Origin: DASXMT01 sp963781305
GTDB lineage: Bacteria; Actinomycetota; Acidimicrobiia; Acidimicrobiales; RAAP-2
NCBI GenBank assembly: GCA_963781305.1
Contig: CAWAFL010000011.1
Coordinates: forward strand, 1,426,001-1,490,000
Direction: 5' to 3'
DNA length: 64,000 bases
This document shows, piece after piece, positions 7,856-16,771 of the stretch. Position 1 is the first letter of the stretch. Each line of letters begins with the position of its first letter. The translations under genes and the position numbers were made by a program. The notes below the pieces were generated by a model. It was given only the letters and a program-made list of their open reading frames with translations. It did no database searches and was not told where the DNA came from.

Positions 7856-8473
7856 TCAGCGGCTGCCGCGGACGGGCACGACGTCTGCGGGCTCGTCCAC
7901 GTCCCAGGCCAGGTCGGGTAGGTCCAGGACGTGCAGCGGCAATCCGATGCGAGCGACTTCGGCCCGGTGCCGGGCAAACGAGCCAGGGCCGTACGAGAAG
8001 CGGAAGGCGGCGTCAGAGGGAACGGCGATGACATTGGTCCCGTTGCCGAACCGATCGGGGACCAGCGTGACGCCCGGAGCCAGCCCCACCAGCTCGAGCC
8101 CGGTGGCTCGAGGAAGGTCGGCGTGAGCCACGATGACCTGAGCCACCCCGGCGGAGCGGAGCCGATCCACGCCGGCCTCGACGGCACCGTTCAGGCCGCG
8201 GCCCGGCTCCCAGATGACCAATGCCCCCAGTCCCCGGGCCCAGTCGGCCACTTTGGTGTCGTCGCAGACAACGGCGACGGGGAGTGGTCGGGCGGCTCTG
8301 AGCACTTGTTCGGCCATGGCCCGGGCCAACGAAGCGCGCTCGTCCGCGCCGAGGGCGGCGTCCAGTCGACGCTTTGCCTGATCGAACGCCTTCACCGGTA
8401 CCAACACTGCCGACTGGGAATCGAGCCGTAGGGGCTGGCGCAGGTGGAGCGATCGGATGCCGGGACCGGCCAC
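7856..8473 (-). CDS. cofC: Phospholactate/PEP guanylyltransferase of F420 biosynthesis
   Basis: The protein resembles CofC/FbiD, which activates phospholactate or phosphoenolpyruvate with GTP for coenzyme F420 synthesis. The nucleotidyltransferase start VLVPVKAFDQAKRRL and the later VIVAHADLPR and DRFGNGTN segments are typical. The frame is open back to an ATG at 8611, but I choose the GTG at 8473 because it gives the normal family length (205 residues) and has a well-formed leaderless promoter directly upstream. Divergence from gpsA matches the mycobacterial gene pair gpsA-fbiD. Confidence 0.82.
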   Translation of the reverse strand: MAGPGIRSLHLRQPLRLDSQSAVLVPVKAFDQAKRRLDAALGADERASLARAMAEQVLRAARPLPVAVVCDDTKVADWARGLGALVIWEPGRGLNGAVEAGVDRLRSAGVAQVIVAHADLPRATGLELVGLAPGVTLVPDRFGNGTNVIAVPSDAAFRFSYGPGSFARHRAEVARIGLPLHVLDLPDLAWDVDEPADVVPVRGSR

Positions 8474-8479
8474 CCGGTC

Positions 8480-8507
8480 AGTGTACGGCGCTCGGAGGCC
8501 GTGTCCA
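8480..8507 (-). promoter_or_regulatory. Leaderless promoter of cofC
   Basis: On the minus strand TGGACA (8507-8502) is followed after 16 nt by TACACT (8485-8480), and the GTG start of cofC begins 6 nt further on. Both hexamers match the housekeeping consensus well, and the spacing places the transcription start at the start codon. Confidence 0.55.
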
Positions 8508-8610
8508 CTTTGGGCTCGAAGGGCGCCCGCGGGAGCAGGGCTCGACGGTCCCGAGGAGCCGATGGGCGACGAGCCGACCATGAACACCCGGAGCGCAGGG
8601 GAGCGATGCA

Positions 8611-8640
8611 TTCACAGGAGTGCACCCGAGGCTTTAGTCT
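8611..8640 (+). promoter_or_regulatory. Leaderless promoter of gpsA
   Basis: TTCACA (8611-8616), 18 nt, then TAGTCT (8635-8640), with a GTG 6 nt later at 8647. The arrangement predicts transcription starting at the gpsA start codon. It lies back to back with the cofC promoter. Confidence 0.55.
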
Positions 8641-8646
8641 GTGCTC

Positions 8647-9816
8647 GTGGCCGGGAGAGTTGCCGTTATTGGCGCAGGCTCATGGGGGACCACGGTGGCG
8701 TCACTGGTGTCATCGAATACCCCCACCATTCTGTGGGCCCGGAGCCCGGAACTGGCCGAATCGCTCCGGACCGATCACTGCAACCCGAGCTATCTCCCCG
8801 ACACGACGCTGCCTGATGGCCTCGAGGCCACCGCCGACCTGGACGGGGCAGTCGACGGTGCCGAACTGGTGATCATGGCTGTTCCTTCCCACGGCTTTCG
8901 CGCCGTCTTGGCCAACCTGGCCCCGTCGGTCACGCCGGGGACGCCGGTGATCAGCCTGACCAAGGGATTGGAGCAAGGAAGCCACCAGAGGATGACCCAG
9001 GTGGTCGCCGAGCTGCTCCCGGAGAGCCCGGTCGGGGTGCTCACCGGTCCCAACCTGGCGTCGGAGGTCATCGCCGGCCAACCCTCGGCCAGCGTCGTGG
9101 CCCTGGCCGACCAGCGCCTGAGCGAATGGGTGCAGGAGCTGCTCATCTCCCCACATTTCCGGGTGTACACCAACATCGACGTGGTCGGCTGCGAGATCGC
9201 CGGGGCACTGAAGAACGTGCTGGCTATCGCCTCGGGCATCTCCGACGGGCTGGGGTTCGGCGACAACACCCGCGCCGCTCTCATCACCCGGGGCCTGGCC
9301 GAGATGGCCCGTCTGGGCATCGAGCTGGGCGGGGCGGTGACCACCTTCGGCGGGCTGGCAGGGGTCGGCGACCTGGTGGCCACCTGCACCAGCCCAAAGA
9401 GCCGTAATCGCACGCTGGGCGAGGCCTTGGGCCGCGGGCGCTCTCTGGCCGACATCATCGCCGACATGCGCATGGTGGCCGAAGGGGTGAAGACGGCCCG
9501 TCCGATGGTCGACCTGGCCGCCTCGTACCATGTGGAGATGCCGATCGTTGCCCAGGTTGCTGATCTGATTGACGGGATTCGCAGCCCGGCCGAGGCCATC
9601 GCCCAGCTCATGCAGCGTCCGGCGGCCAAGGAATTCCCCGGCTCGTGGTCCCGGAGCACCGGCCTCACCGGCAACACCGGGTCCACCCGGGCCGTCGAGC
9701 CGACGCGGAGCACCAAGCCAACCGGGAGCACCAAGCCAACCGGGAGCACCAAGCCGACCGGGAGCGCCAAGCCGACCGGGAGCGCCAAGCCGACCGGGAG
9801 CACCAGGCCGACATGA
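8647..9816 (+). CDS. gpsA: Glycerol-3-phosphate dehydrogenase [NAD(P)+]
   Basis: This 389-residue protein matches GpsA, which reduces dihydroxyacetone phosphate to glycerol 3-phosphate for phospholipid synthesis. Visible are the Rossmann motif GAGSWGTTVA near the N terminus, the catalytic-region EIAGALKNVLAIASGISDG, and DLVATCTSPKSRNR. About 340 residues make up the normal enzyme; the last 50 are a low-complexity tail with TGSTKP units encoded by 18-bp repeats. The stop overlaps the ATG of the adenylate cyclase gene (ATGA), so the two are coupled. GTG 8641 is an alternative start two codons upstream. Confidence 0.9.
   Translation: MAGRVAVIGAGSWGTTVASLVSSNTPTILWARSPELAESLRTDHCNPSYLPDTTLPDGLEATADLDGAVDGAELVIMAVPSHGFRAVLANLAPSVTPGTPVISLTKGLEQGSHQRMTQVVAELLPESPVGVLTGPNLASEVIAGQPSASVVALADQRLSEWVQELLISPHFRVYTNIDVVGCEIAGALKNVLAIASGISDGLGFGDNTRAALITRGLAEMARLGIELGGAVTTFGGLAGVGDLVATCTSPKSRNRTLGEALGRGRSLADIIADMRMVAEGVKTARPMVDLAASYHVEMPIVAQVADLIDGIRSPAEAIAQLMQRPAAKEFPGSWSRSTGLTGNTGSTRAVEPTRSTKPTGSTKPTGSTKPTGSAKPTGSAKPTGSTRPT
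9708..9811 (+). repeat. 18-bp tandem repeat at the gpsA 3' end
   Basis: Five to six copies of an 18-bp unit (core CCAAGCCGACCGGGAGC) encode TGSTKP/TGSAKP in the GpsA tail. The array runs right up to the start of the next gene. Confidence 0.85.
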
Positions 9817-11384
9817 GCATCGACTGGTCGATCCCGGACCGGGCCGGCCCAGCCTGGGAGGCGAGCAACCCGGCCGACGCCCCGCCGCCGACCGAAGCCG
9901 AGCGGCGAGAGCAAGCCCTGGCCCGGGTCCGGTCAGTGTTGTTGGACCTCGGCACCAGCGACGAGGAGATCGACGAGGCGGTCAAAGACGACGTGGTCGA
10001 CCTCCTGGTCGTCGACCGGATGCTCATACCGGCCGAGCGACGAATGACCCAGCGCGAGCTGGCCGAGAGCACCGGCATGTCCGAGGAACTGGTCCAGCGG
10101 CTGTGGCGGGCGCTCGGGTTCATCGACGTGCCCGAGGACGAGCGGACCTTCACCGAGATGGACGTGGAAGCGGTGGAGCTCTTCCAGGTGATGGTGGGAT
10201 TGGGCATCGCTGACGTGGACACGGCCCTCCAGCTGGCCCGGGTGATCGGCGCCTCGATGGCCCGGATCGCCGATGCCGAGGTGGCCCCGGGGACCACGCC
10301 GATCATCGTGCCCAGCGGGGACAGCGTCATCGACGCCGACGAGTTCGCCCGATTGGCCAGCACGTCGTTGCCCGCCATGGGCCGGCTGCTCGAGTTCGCC
10401 TGGCGACGCCACGTGCAAGCGGCCACCCGCCGGGCCATGCTCATCCGCACCCGCGGCACCGTCGAGGGGGTCAGCCCCACCCTGGCCGTCGGCTTCGCCG
10501 ACATGGTCGGCTACACCGTCTTGAGCCAGCACATCGAAGAGGCACAGCTGGCTGCGGTGGTGTCCCGGTTCGAGGAGTTGGCCTACGACACCGTCACCAG
10601 CCTCGGCGGGCGCGTGGTGAAGATGATCGGTGACGAGGTCATGTTCGTGGTGGAGTCGGCCACCGCCGCGGCCGAGATCGGCCTCAGCCTGTCGGAGGCT
10701 TACGCCGACGACGAGTTGCTCTCCGACGTCCGAGTGGGCCTGGCCATCGGACCGGTGCTCATCCAAGACGGTGACTTCTACGGGCCGGTGGTCAACCTGG
10801 CCAGCCGGGTGGTCAACATCGCCAACCCGGGAACCGTCCTCATGTCGGACGAGTTCCACGCCCAACTGGAAGCAGAGACCGCAGGCCTGGCCGGGACCGG
10901 GGAAGGGTCCGCAGAGGTGGCCGGGTCCGGGGACGGGAGCGGTGGTGGTCGGGCGTTTGTGTCCAAGGCCCTCCGGCCCCGGAACCTCAAGCACCTCGGT
11001 CGCGTCCAGGTGTGGAACCTGTCCCGCGCCGGACGGCGGGTTCCGTCGTCGGAGCGGCGGGGTGTCATGCGATGGGAACGGTTGGCGGGAGTGGTCCGCG
11101 AGCAGGACGATCGGCGGGACAGAGGCGGGCGGTCGGTCACCGGGGAAGGGTCGGGGTCAGCCGACTACTCGGAGCCTGCCGGGGACGATGCCGGGTCGCG
11201 CCGGCGCGACCGGGAGTCTGCCAACGGTGATGCGGACGCTCGCCACCCGGGCGCTCAAGATTCGGACGCTCGCGATTCCGGCGCTCGCGATTCGGGGTCA
11301 GCCGTCGGTGATGCGAACGGTGGCGATTCCGTGAGGGCCAAGGTCGAACCATCCCTCAAAGGGGGAGATCGGACGACCCCGTAG
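9813..11384 (+). CDS. Class III adenylate cyclase with N-terminal regulatory domain
   Basis: The 523-residue protein has an N-terminal helical region (about 1-200) and a class III cyclase catalytic domain (about 220-380). The catalytic domain shows the metal-binding aspartate in VGFADMVGYT (near 226), GGRVVKMIGDEVMF with the substrate lysine and second aspartate, and VNLASRVVNIANPGTV with the Asn/Arg transition-state residues. It makes cAMP in the cytoplasm. The layout resembles mycobacterial Rv1264, whose N-terminal half senses pH; a similar regulation is only inference. The C-terminal 130 residues are low-complexity, and the last 87 nt overlap the convergent mannosidase gene. Confidence 0.85.
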   Translation: MSIDWSIPDRAGPAWEASNPADAPPPTEAERREQALARVRSVLLDLGTSDEEIDEAVKDDVVDLLVVDRMLIPAERRMTQRELAESTGMSEELVQRLWRALGFIDVPEDERTFTEMDVEAVELFQVMVGLGIADVDTALQLARVIGASMARIADAEVAPGTTPIIVPSGDSVIDADEFARLASTSLPAMGRLLEFAWRRHVQAATRRAMLIRTRGTVEGVSPTLAVGFADMVGYTVLSQHIEEAQLAAVVSRFEELAYDTVTSLGGRVVKMIGDEVMFVVESATAAAEIGLSLSEAYADDELLSDVRVGLAIGPVLIQDGDFYGPVVNLASRVVNIANPGTVLMSDEFHAQLEAETAGLAGTGEGSAEVAGSGDGSGGGRAFVSKALRPRNLKHLGRVQVWNLSRAGRRVPSSERRGVMRWERLAGVVREQDDRRDRGGRSVTGEGSGSADYSEPAGDDAGSRRRDRESANGDADARHPGAQDSDARDSGARDSGSAVGDANGGDSVRAKVEPSLKGGDRTTP

Positions 11385-14114
11385 GTCGACGAGCCACCCC
11401 GAGCGGTCCTCGATGGCTACAACGGTGGGGGAGTCCGTCGGGTTGAACACCCGGACCTCGAGGGCACCGGCCTCCCGGCGTACGGCCGACACCTCGGCCC
11501 CCTCGATCGTGAGTTCGGAGCCGGAGGGCCCACGCTCACCGCCACCGAACGAACCGATGGCCCGCAGCGGGAGGTAGGCGTCATCGACCAGGCGGTAGGG
11601 ATCGGTGTCACCGACGTGCAGCGCGTAGTGGGCCTCGACCGGTCCGAGCATCTGCGGCCCGTCGAGCGGGGTCATAGGCCCGGCGGGCAGAGGTCGAAGG
11701 GTCATGCCGAGGCGGGACAGCATCCCCGTGGCCCGCAACAGGGTGAGAGCCAACGTGGCCGCGCCTTGGCCCTGTGGCTTGGTCCCGGCTTGCCCGAGTT
11801 GCCCGGCTTGCCCGTCGATGTCCTGCCCGGTGGGCCCGTCGATGTCGACCAGTTCGTACTCGAGAAGGCCCTCGTGGACGACGGTGAGCCCGCCGGCCGA
11901 TACGAACCGACGGGACGGGAACGTGGGAAGGCCGAACTCGTCAGCCCGACCTTCTGCCGTCAATCCCCGCTCCACCACGTCGAACGCGCACTCGGCACGC
12001 GACGTGGTTGCCGGCTCGGGCAACGGGAGGTGGACCCGGAGACGATGGTCCTTCGAGGGATTCACGAACGCCGTGTGCACGCGGACCAACCCTTCGTCGG
12101 CTCGGAGCTCCACCGTGGTGGTCACGTCGACCTGGTGACTGCCGATCCTCGTCCCGTGGTGCCCTTCGACCCGATCGGGCCAGGCGTATTGGGCGCTGAT
12201 GACCGCGCTGGCGCGGACCGGGCCCCGTTCACCGATGCGCACGGTGACCTCGTCGGGCGTGTCGATGATGCTGTCGGTGATCGGTGGCGAGTAGTTGTAG
12301 GTGTCGCCGTGGTCACCGCCGTCGACCAGACGGCCGAAACCGGCCAGCCCGTTGATCGAGAAGGTCCCGGTCCGGGCGTCGACCACCACGGTCGTGGTCC
12401 CGTTCGACAGGATCACGTCGGAGGGCGGTAGGTCGGTGCCCTCGGCCACGTTGGTGGTTGCCTCGGTGGCATCGGCCGCATCGGCGGTGGCGTAGCCGGT
12501 GGTCTGTTCAGCGGTCACCGGCTGGGTGAGGGGGATCGGGGTGAAGGCCTGCCAGCCGTAGCCTGGAACGTCGGCCACCCGGGCCAGGATGCGTCGGATG
12601 GGTGGCTGATCGAGCCGGAGCCTCACCTCGGTGTCGGGACGAGCGGTCAACCGGGTGAAGAGGTCGCGCTTGATCTCCTCGACGGGTACCCCGTCGCGGG
12701 GCTCGGTCCCGATCACCACGGTGATGTCGAGCCCGGTATCGTCCTCGGCCAACGTGACATCGGTGATGTACATGTCGGTATCGATGCGGGATCCTTGGAT
12801 CAGCCCCAGCATGCTCTTGACCGACTCGCCGTCGAGGGTCATCATCCCGGGCAGGCCGTATCGTTCGGACAACACCTGGGTGTGCTCGTCGGTCTCACCG
12901 GTCGCCGGTATGACCAGTTCGACCATGCCTCCCCGACGGCGAGCGGACGGGTTGACCACGACGGTGCCCACCTCGACCATGGACCGGCTGATGGCGGCCA
13001 GGGCCTCGTCGGTGAGTCCCTCGCCGATCTGGCGGGCTTCAGCGAAGCGGTGGATGACGGCGTCGACCACTTCGTCCACCGAGCAGGCGCAGATCGAGTC
13101 ATGGGCGGCGTTGCGGATGACGTTCTGCCAAGCGACGTCGAAGAACGAGGCGGGCCACGATGCGGCAGGAAGGAAGAGGGCGGAGAGGGGCTCGGCCAGG
13201 CGCTCGAGCGAGCGTTCGGTTCGTGCTGCAGCTTGCTTCACGTCGACCCGGTTGGAGCCCACCCCCATGAGGATGTTCGAGCGGACACCGGATCGCAGCT
13301 CGCCCTGCCAGGTCGGCAACCCCTCGGTCGGGGCGCTGGACAGGTACTCGGGCAGCGAGGTGATGGCGAGGTGGTAGTCGTCTTGGAGTTGGTTGACTTC
13401 GGCCACCACCCGTCCCAGCCACGGTTGCGGCCGTTGGTGGTCGGTGCCGTTCATGAACAACAGGGGGGCGCCGGGCTGGAGAAACGGCCCCATTTCCTCC
13501 ACGTGGGCGTGCAGGCGCCGGATGAGCGCCTTGGCGTCGTCGGGGATGGCGGCGCCGTTGCCGTAACCGGCGACGAGGTACTCGGCCCGCACCCGCGAGC
13601 CGTCGGGCGCGTCCCACCAGAACGCGGTGGTGTCCACCGCGGAGGGCACACCTCGCCACACCACCGTGTGCTCGAACCCGGCCTGGCGGAGGATCTGCGG
13701 CATCTGGGCGATGTGGCCGAACATGTCCGGGAGGTAGCCGACCTCCATCACCCCGCCGAAGGCCGCGCCCCGTCGGATGCCGGCCTGCAGGTCGCGGACG
13801 ATCGTCTCGCCCGAGACGAGGAACTCGTCCATGAGGATGTACCAGGGCCCGACGGTGAGCCGCCCGGCTGCGGCCAGGGAACGCAAGCGCTGTTCGTTCT
13901 CGGGCCGGATGGCCAGGTAGTCATCGATGATCGCCACCTGCCCATCGAGCAGGAACTCGGCGAAGGAAGGGTCACCCTCGAGCAGGTCGAGCAGGCCGTC
14001 GATGAGACGGACCAATTTCAGCCGGAAGGTCTGGAACGGGTCGTACCACTCACGGTCCCAGTGGGTGTGGGGGACGACGTCGATCTGGCGCGGCTGGGCG
14101 CCGGAGCTGCTCAT
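11298..14114 (-). CDS. Alpha-mannosidase, glycoside hydrolase family 38
   Basis: The 938-residue enzyme begins with the GH38 zinc-site motif HTHWDREW (residues 16-23) and has the nucleophile motif GYLPDMFGH with Asp130. The HDSICACSVDEV segment further on is also typical, followed by beta-rich C-terminal domains. It should hydrolyse terminal alpha-mannose residues; no signal peptide is seen, so a cytoplasmic role in sugar turnover is likely. It starts in an ATGA overlap with a small upstream gene, so the two form an operon. The frame is open further upstream to 14591, but the conserved fold starts at 14114. Its 3' end overlaps the cyclase gene by 87 nt. Confidence 0.88.
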   Translation of the reverse strand: MSSSGAQPRQIDVVPHTHWDREWYDPFQTFRLKLVRLIDGLLDLLEGDPSFAEFLLDGQVAIIDDYLAIRPENEQRLRSLAAAGRLTVGPWYILMDEFLVSGETIVRDLQAGIRRGAAFGGVMEVGYLPDMFGHIAQMPQILRQAGFEHTVVWRGVPSAVDTTAFWWDAPDGSRVRAEYLVAGYGNGAAIPDDAKALIRRLHAHVEEMGPFLQPGAPLLFMNGTDHQRPQPWLGRVVAEVNQLQDDYHLAITSLPEYLSSAPTEGLPTWQGELRSGVRSNILMGVGSNRVDVKQAAARTERSLERLAEPLSALFLPAASWPASFFDVAWQNVIRNAAHDSICACSVDEVVDAVIHRFAEARQIGEGLTDEALAAISRSMVEVGTVVVNPSARRRGGMVELVIPATGETDEHTQVLSERYGLPGMMTLDGESVKSMLGLIQGSRIDTDMYITDVTLAEDDTGLDITVVIGTEPRDGVPVEEIKRDLFTRLTARPDTEVRLRLDQPPIRRILARVADVPGYGWQAFTPIPLTQPVTAEQTTGYATADAADATEATTNVAEGTDLPPSDVILSNGTTTVVVDARTGTFSINGLAGFGRLVDGGDHGDTYNYSPPITDSIIDTPDEVTVRIGERGPVRASAVISAQYAWPDRVEGHHGTRIGSHQVDVTTTVELRADEGLVRVHTAFVNPSKDHRLRVHLPLPEPATTSRAECAFDVVERGLTAEGRADEFGLPTFPSRRFVSAGGLTVVHEGLLEYELVDIDGPTGQDIDGQAGQLGQAGTKPQGQGAATLALTLLRATGMLSRLGMTLRPLPAGPMTPLDGPQMLGPVEAHYALHVGDTDPYRLVDDAYLPLRAIGSFGGGERGPSGSELTIEGAEVSAVRREAGALEVRVFNPTDSPTVVAIEDRSGWLVDLRGRPISPFEGWFDLGPHGIATVRITDG

Positions 14115-14365
14115 GGAGCCAGAGGACCGTGTTCCGCTTCGTACTTCTTGAGCTCCTCGATGAGCCGTGTCTGCTCGCTGGCCGTGGCCGGCGTTCCCCG
14201 CCCGGCGGCCTCGGCATAGACGAAGCCGCCGAGATCGTGCAGTAATCCGTCGGCACGCCGCTTGGCCTGCGCCTCTTCCAGCTTGGCCTGGCCCGCCTTG
14301 CCGGCCTCGCTCGCCTTGGCCAGGCCTACCTCGGCCTGCGCCTTCACTTTGTCCATCAACCCCAT
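14111..14365 (-). CDS. Small conserved coiled-coil protein
   Basis: An 84-residue protein beginning MGLMDKVKAQAEVGLAKASE, mostly charged helix with many Ala/Lys/Glu, ending in a segment LIEELKKYEAEHGPLAP. AAAGGAG sits just upstream of its ATG. It overlaps the mannosidase start by 4 nt. Similar small proteins occur widely in actinobacteria, but I know of no assigned function. The helical, alanine-rich composition suggests self-association. Confidence 0.7.
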   Translation of the reverse strand: MGLMDKVKAQAEVGLAKASEAGKAGQAKLEEAQAKRRADGLLHDLGGFVYAEAAGRGTPATASEQTRLIEELKKYEAEHGPLAP

Positions 14366-14769
14366 TGCCGACTCCTTTCGGGATGCTCCTCGGCGCTGCT
14401 CCCTCTGCTGTTCCCGTCGGGCCACTGTGATTCGGCCCTGGGTTACCACCGAGAGGAGTGCTACCGGCAAGAAGCGTATGCGGATTTTGCGGCGCTGTCT
14501 GGCACCAGCTCCGTGCGCCGTGAAAACGCCATAACAAAGGCCCCGCCTGGATGTTTGCGGTGTACAGTTCGAATCTTTGGGAGGCACACACGATGATGCA
14601 GGCGACCGTTGAGTTCTGACCAAGCCGGTCGTCGGCTCCGCACCGTCACGGCGGGGCCGGCCCTGATGTGGGGTCCGTCTGCCTGCTGTGGGGTCGGGTT
14701 CGATGTCGGGTCGGGCTTGATGCCGGGTCGGTTCGATGTCGGGTCGGGCTTGATGCCGGGTCGGGCACC
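14366..14769. other. 404-nt divergent region with a 33-bp repeat and a tiny ORF
   Basis: The region separates the mannosidase operon from the divergent acyl-CoA ligase gene. It contains a possible -10 TACAGT (14563-14568), a good Shine-Dalgarno GGGAGG (14578-14583) and an eight-codon frame MMQATVEF at 14593-14619, then two tandem copies of a 33-bp unit (14701-14733 and 14734-14766, the second slightly short). The tiny frame could be a leader peptide, but no attenuator structure was seen. Confidence 0.5.
14701..14764. repeat. Two tandem copies of a 33-bp unit before the ligase gene
   Basis: The unit begins CGATGTCGGGTCGGGCTTGA and repeats almost perfectly with 33-nt period immediately before the GTG at 14770. 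An in-frame open frame runs through it, but it reads as repetitive non-conserved sequence, so the gene is taken to start after it. Confidence 0.8.
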
Positions 14770-16335
14770 GTGACCGAGGTTCGACCATGGCAGGCCCACC
14801 TTCCGGAGGGCTCGGCGTTCGACGAGGCCGACCTGACCCAAGCGGGGTCGCTGGTACGAGCCTGGTCCTCGGGGTGGGCTCAGGCTCCGGAGGCCCCCGT
14901 GCTCCTCGACGGCGCAGCCACCAGCCCGGATGTGGTCGCCGGGCACCGCCATCGACCGGGAACCTGGTGGAGCGGCGCCGAGCTCGAAGAGGCAACCAGC
15001 CGAGCCGCCGGCCGACTGGCCGGTGCCGGGCTCGTGCCCGGAGACCGGCTCCTGTGGTCCACGGGAAGCTCGGTGGCCACGCTTGTCGCCCATATCGGCG
15101 CCCTTCGCGCCGGTTTGGTGGTGGTACCGGCCAACACGGCGTACACCGCCCGGGAGATTGCTCACATCGTCACCGACGTCCGTCCGGCTGCCGCCGTTGT
15201 CGACGACCCCGGGCGGGGGCAATGGGCCAGTCAAGCGGCATCGGGGCCCTTCACTGTGTTCGGCCCCGAGCTCGATGGGCCCGATGGCGATCCCGGTCCG
15301 CTCGATGTGGTGGCACCGGAGGACCCCGCGCTCATCGGGTTCACCTCCGGCACCACGGGTGTGCCCAAGGGCGCGGTGCTCAGCCACAGAAACCTGTTGG
15401 CCAGCGTGGAGTCGGTGCGGACGGCCTGGCGCTGGACGCCCGATGACCGCCTCGTGCACTGCCTGCCCGTCTTCCACGCCCACGGGTTGTGCGTCGGCGT
15501 CTACGGCACGCTGCTGTCGGGGGCATCGGCCGTGCTCCTTCCTGGATTCGATCCCGGGACGGCCCTCGATGCCATGACCGAGCCCTCGGCCACCCTGTTC
15601 TTCGGCGTGCCCACCATGTACCACCGACTGGTGGCATCGGATCGGGTGGGGGTGCTGGGCCGACTCCGGCTCTGTGTCTCCGGATCGGCCCCGCTGGCGG
15701 CGGACCTCCACCGGCAGCTGTCGGCCGCCACCGGCCAGCACGTGCTCGAGCGGTATGGGATGACAGAGACCCTCATGAACGTCTCCAATCCCTACGACGG
15801 TGAGCGCCGGCCGGGAACCGTCGGCTTCCCACTACCGGGGGTCGAGGTCAGCCTGGCCGCTGACGACGAGATCCTGGTGCGGGGACCGAACGTCTTCGGC
15901 GGTTACTGGGAACGCCCGGAGGCCACCGCCGACTCCTTCTCGGCCGACCCGCACGGTGGCCGTCCCTGGTTCCACACCGGTGACCTCGGTGCCGTGAGCG
16001 ACGACGGCTACCTGTCCATTCTCGGCCGGTCGAAGGAGCTGATCATCAGCGGCGGGTACAACGTCTACCCGGCGGAGGTCGAGGCGGTGCTCCTCGGCCA
16101 TCCCGAGGTGCTCGACGTGGCTGTCACCGGCACCCAGTCCGACGAGTGGGGCGAAGTGGTCACCGCCTGGGTGGTGACCGCCGGAGACGGGGCCGGCCCC
16201 AGTGGGCTGGACGAGTTCACGGCAACCAGGCTGGCTCCGTATAAGCGGCCTCGGCTGGTGCACGTCGTGGGGGAGCTTCCCCGCAACGCATTGGGGAAGG
16301 TAGTGCGCGCCGAGCTGCACATGCGGTCGGAGTAG
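14770..16335 (+). CDS. Acyl-CoA synthetase (AMP-forming), malonyl-CoA synthetase-like
   Basis: This 521-residue enzyme contains the adenylation motifs in order: FTSGTTGVPKGAVLSH (phosphate-binding loop), ERYGMTETLM, HTGDLG, GRSKELIISGGYNVYPAEVE and the C-terminal catalytic-lysine motif RNALGKVVRAE. It joins a carboxylic acid to CoA at the cost of ATP. The compact size and sequence style fit the MatB branch (malonate or methylmalonate), but substrate choice is uncertain. The GTG at 14770 begins the conserved region; an upstream in-frame start at 14668 would add repeat-encoded residues. Its TAG stop overlaps the promoter of the next gene. Confidence 0.8.
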   Translation: MTEVRPWQAHLPEGSAFDEADLTQAGSLVRAWSSGWAQAPEAPVLLDGAATSPDVVAGHRHRPGTWWSGAELEEATSRAAGRLAGAGLVPGDRLLWSTGSSVATLVAHIGALRAGLVVVPANTAYTAREIAHIVTDVRPAAAVVDDPGRGQWASQAASGPFTVFGPELDGPDGDPGPLDVVAPEDPALIGFTSGTTGVPKGAVLSHRNLLASVESVRTAWRWTPDDRLVHCLPVFHAHGLCVGVYGTLLSGASAVLLPGFDPGTALDAMTEPSATLFFGVPTMYHRLVASDRVGVLGRLRLCVSGSAPLAADLHRQLSAATGQHVLERYGMTETLMNVSNPYDGERRPGTVGFPLPGVEVSLAADDEILVRGPNVFGGYWERPEATADSFSADPHGGRPWFHTGDLGAVSDDGYLSILGRSKELIISGGYNVYPAEVEAVLLGHPEVLDVAVTGTQSDEWGEVVTAWVVTAGDGAGPSGLDEFTATRLAPYKRPRLVHVVGELPRNALGKVVRAELHMRSE

Positions 16336-16338
16336 GTT
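16333..16338 (+). promoter_or_regulatory. Putative -10 box overlapping the ligase stop codon
   Basis: TAGGTT includes the TAG stop of the ligase gene and lies 7 nt before the GTG at 16346, so the rpiB-like gene may have its own leaderless transcript in addition to read-through. Confidence 0.35.
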
Positions 16339-16345
16339 CGCGGTC

Positions 16346-16771
16346 GTGCGCATCGCCTACGGCACCGACGAAGTCACCCCGCTCACGCAGGCGATCGCTG
16401 AGACCCTGGTCCAATGGGGCCACGACGTAGACCCAGTGGGCGAGGGCCATGAGTGGCCGGAGGTGGGCCGACGGGTGGGCGAGGCCCTGGCCGGCGGCCG
16501 GGCCGACCTCGGCATCGTCTGGTGCTTCACCGGCACCGGCGTGTCCATCGCCGCCAACAAGGTGACCGGGGTGCGGGCCGCACTGTGCCTGGACGCGGCC
16601 ACCGCGTCGGGAGCCCGTCGCTGGAACGACGCCAACGTGCTCGCGTTGAGCCTCCGCGTAACTGCCCCCACGGTGGCCGAAGAGGTGGTGAGGGCGTTCC
16701 TCGAAACCGAGGTGGATCCAGCCGAGCGGGCGGCCATCGGCCGGGTCGAGCCGTCACCGATCAGCCCATGA
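16346..16771 (+). CDS. RpiB/LacAB-family sugar-phosphate isomerase
   Basis: The 141-residue protein fits the RpiB family by length and by the segments CFTGTGVSIAANKVTGVRAALC and ARRWNDANVLALS, which contain the family's active-site Cys/Thr region and the Asn-rich loop. RpiB interconverts ribose 5-phosphate and ribulose 5-phosphate; some members act on other sugar phosphates. The first strand has YGTDEVTPL rather than the more usual ADHAG sequence, so the substrate may differ. It is tightly coupled to RNase HII by an ATGA overlap. Confidence 0.72.
   Translation: MRIAYGTDEVTPLTQAIAETLVQWGHDVDPVGEGHEWPEVGRRVGEALAGGRADLGIVWCFTGTGVSIAANKVTGVRAALCLDAATASGARRWNDANVLALSLRVTAPTVAEEVVRAFLETEVDPAERAAIGRVEPSPISP

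Noticed and set aside
14114..14591. Upstream extension of the mannosidase reading frame
   Set aside because: It overlaps a small gene with a good Shine-Dalgarno sequence, and the GH38 fold begins a few residues after 14114.
14555..14600. GTTCGAAT sequence resembling a tRNA T-loop
   Set aside because: No acceptor stem, anticodon arm or D-arm can be formed around it, so it is not a tRNA.
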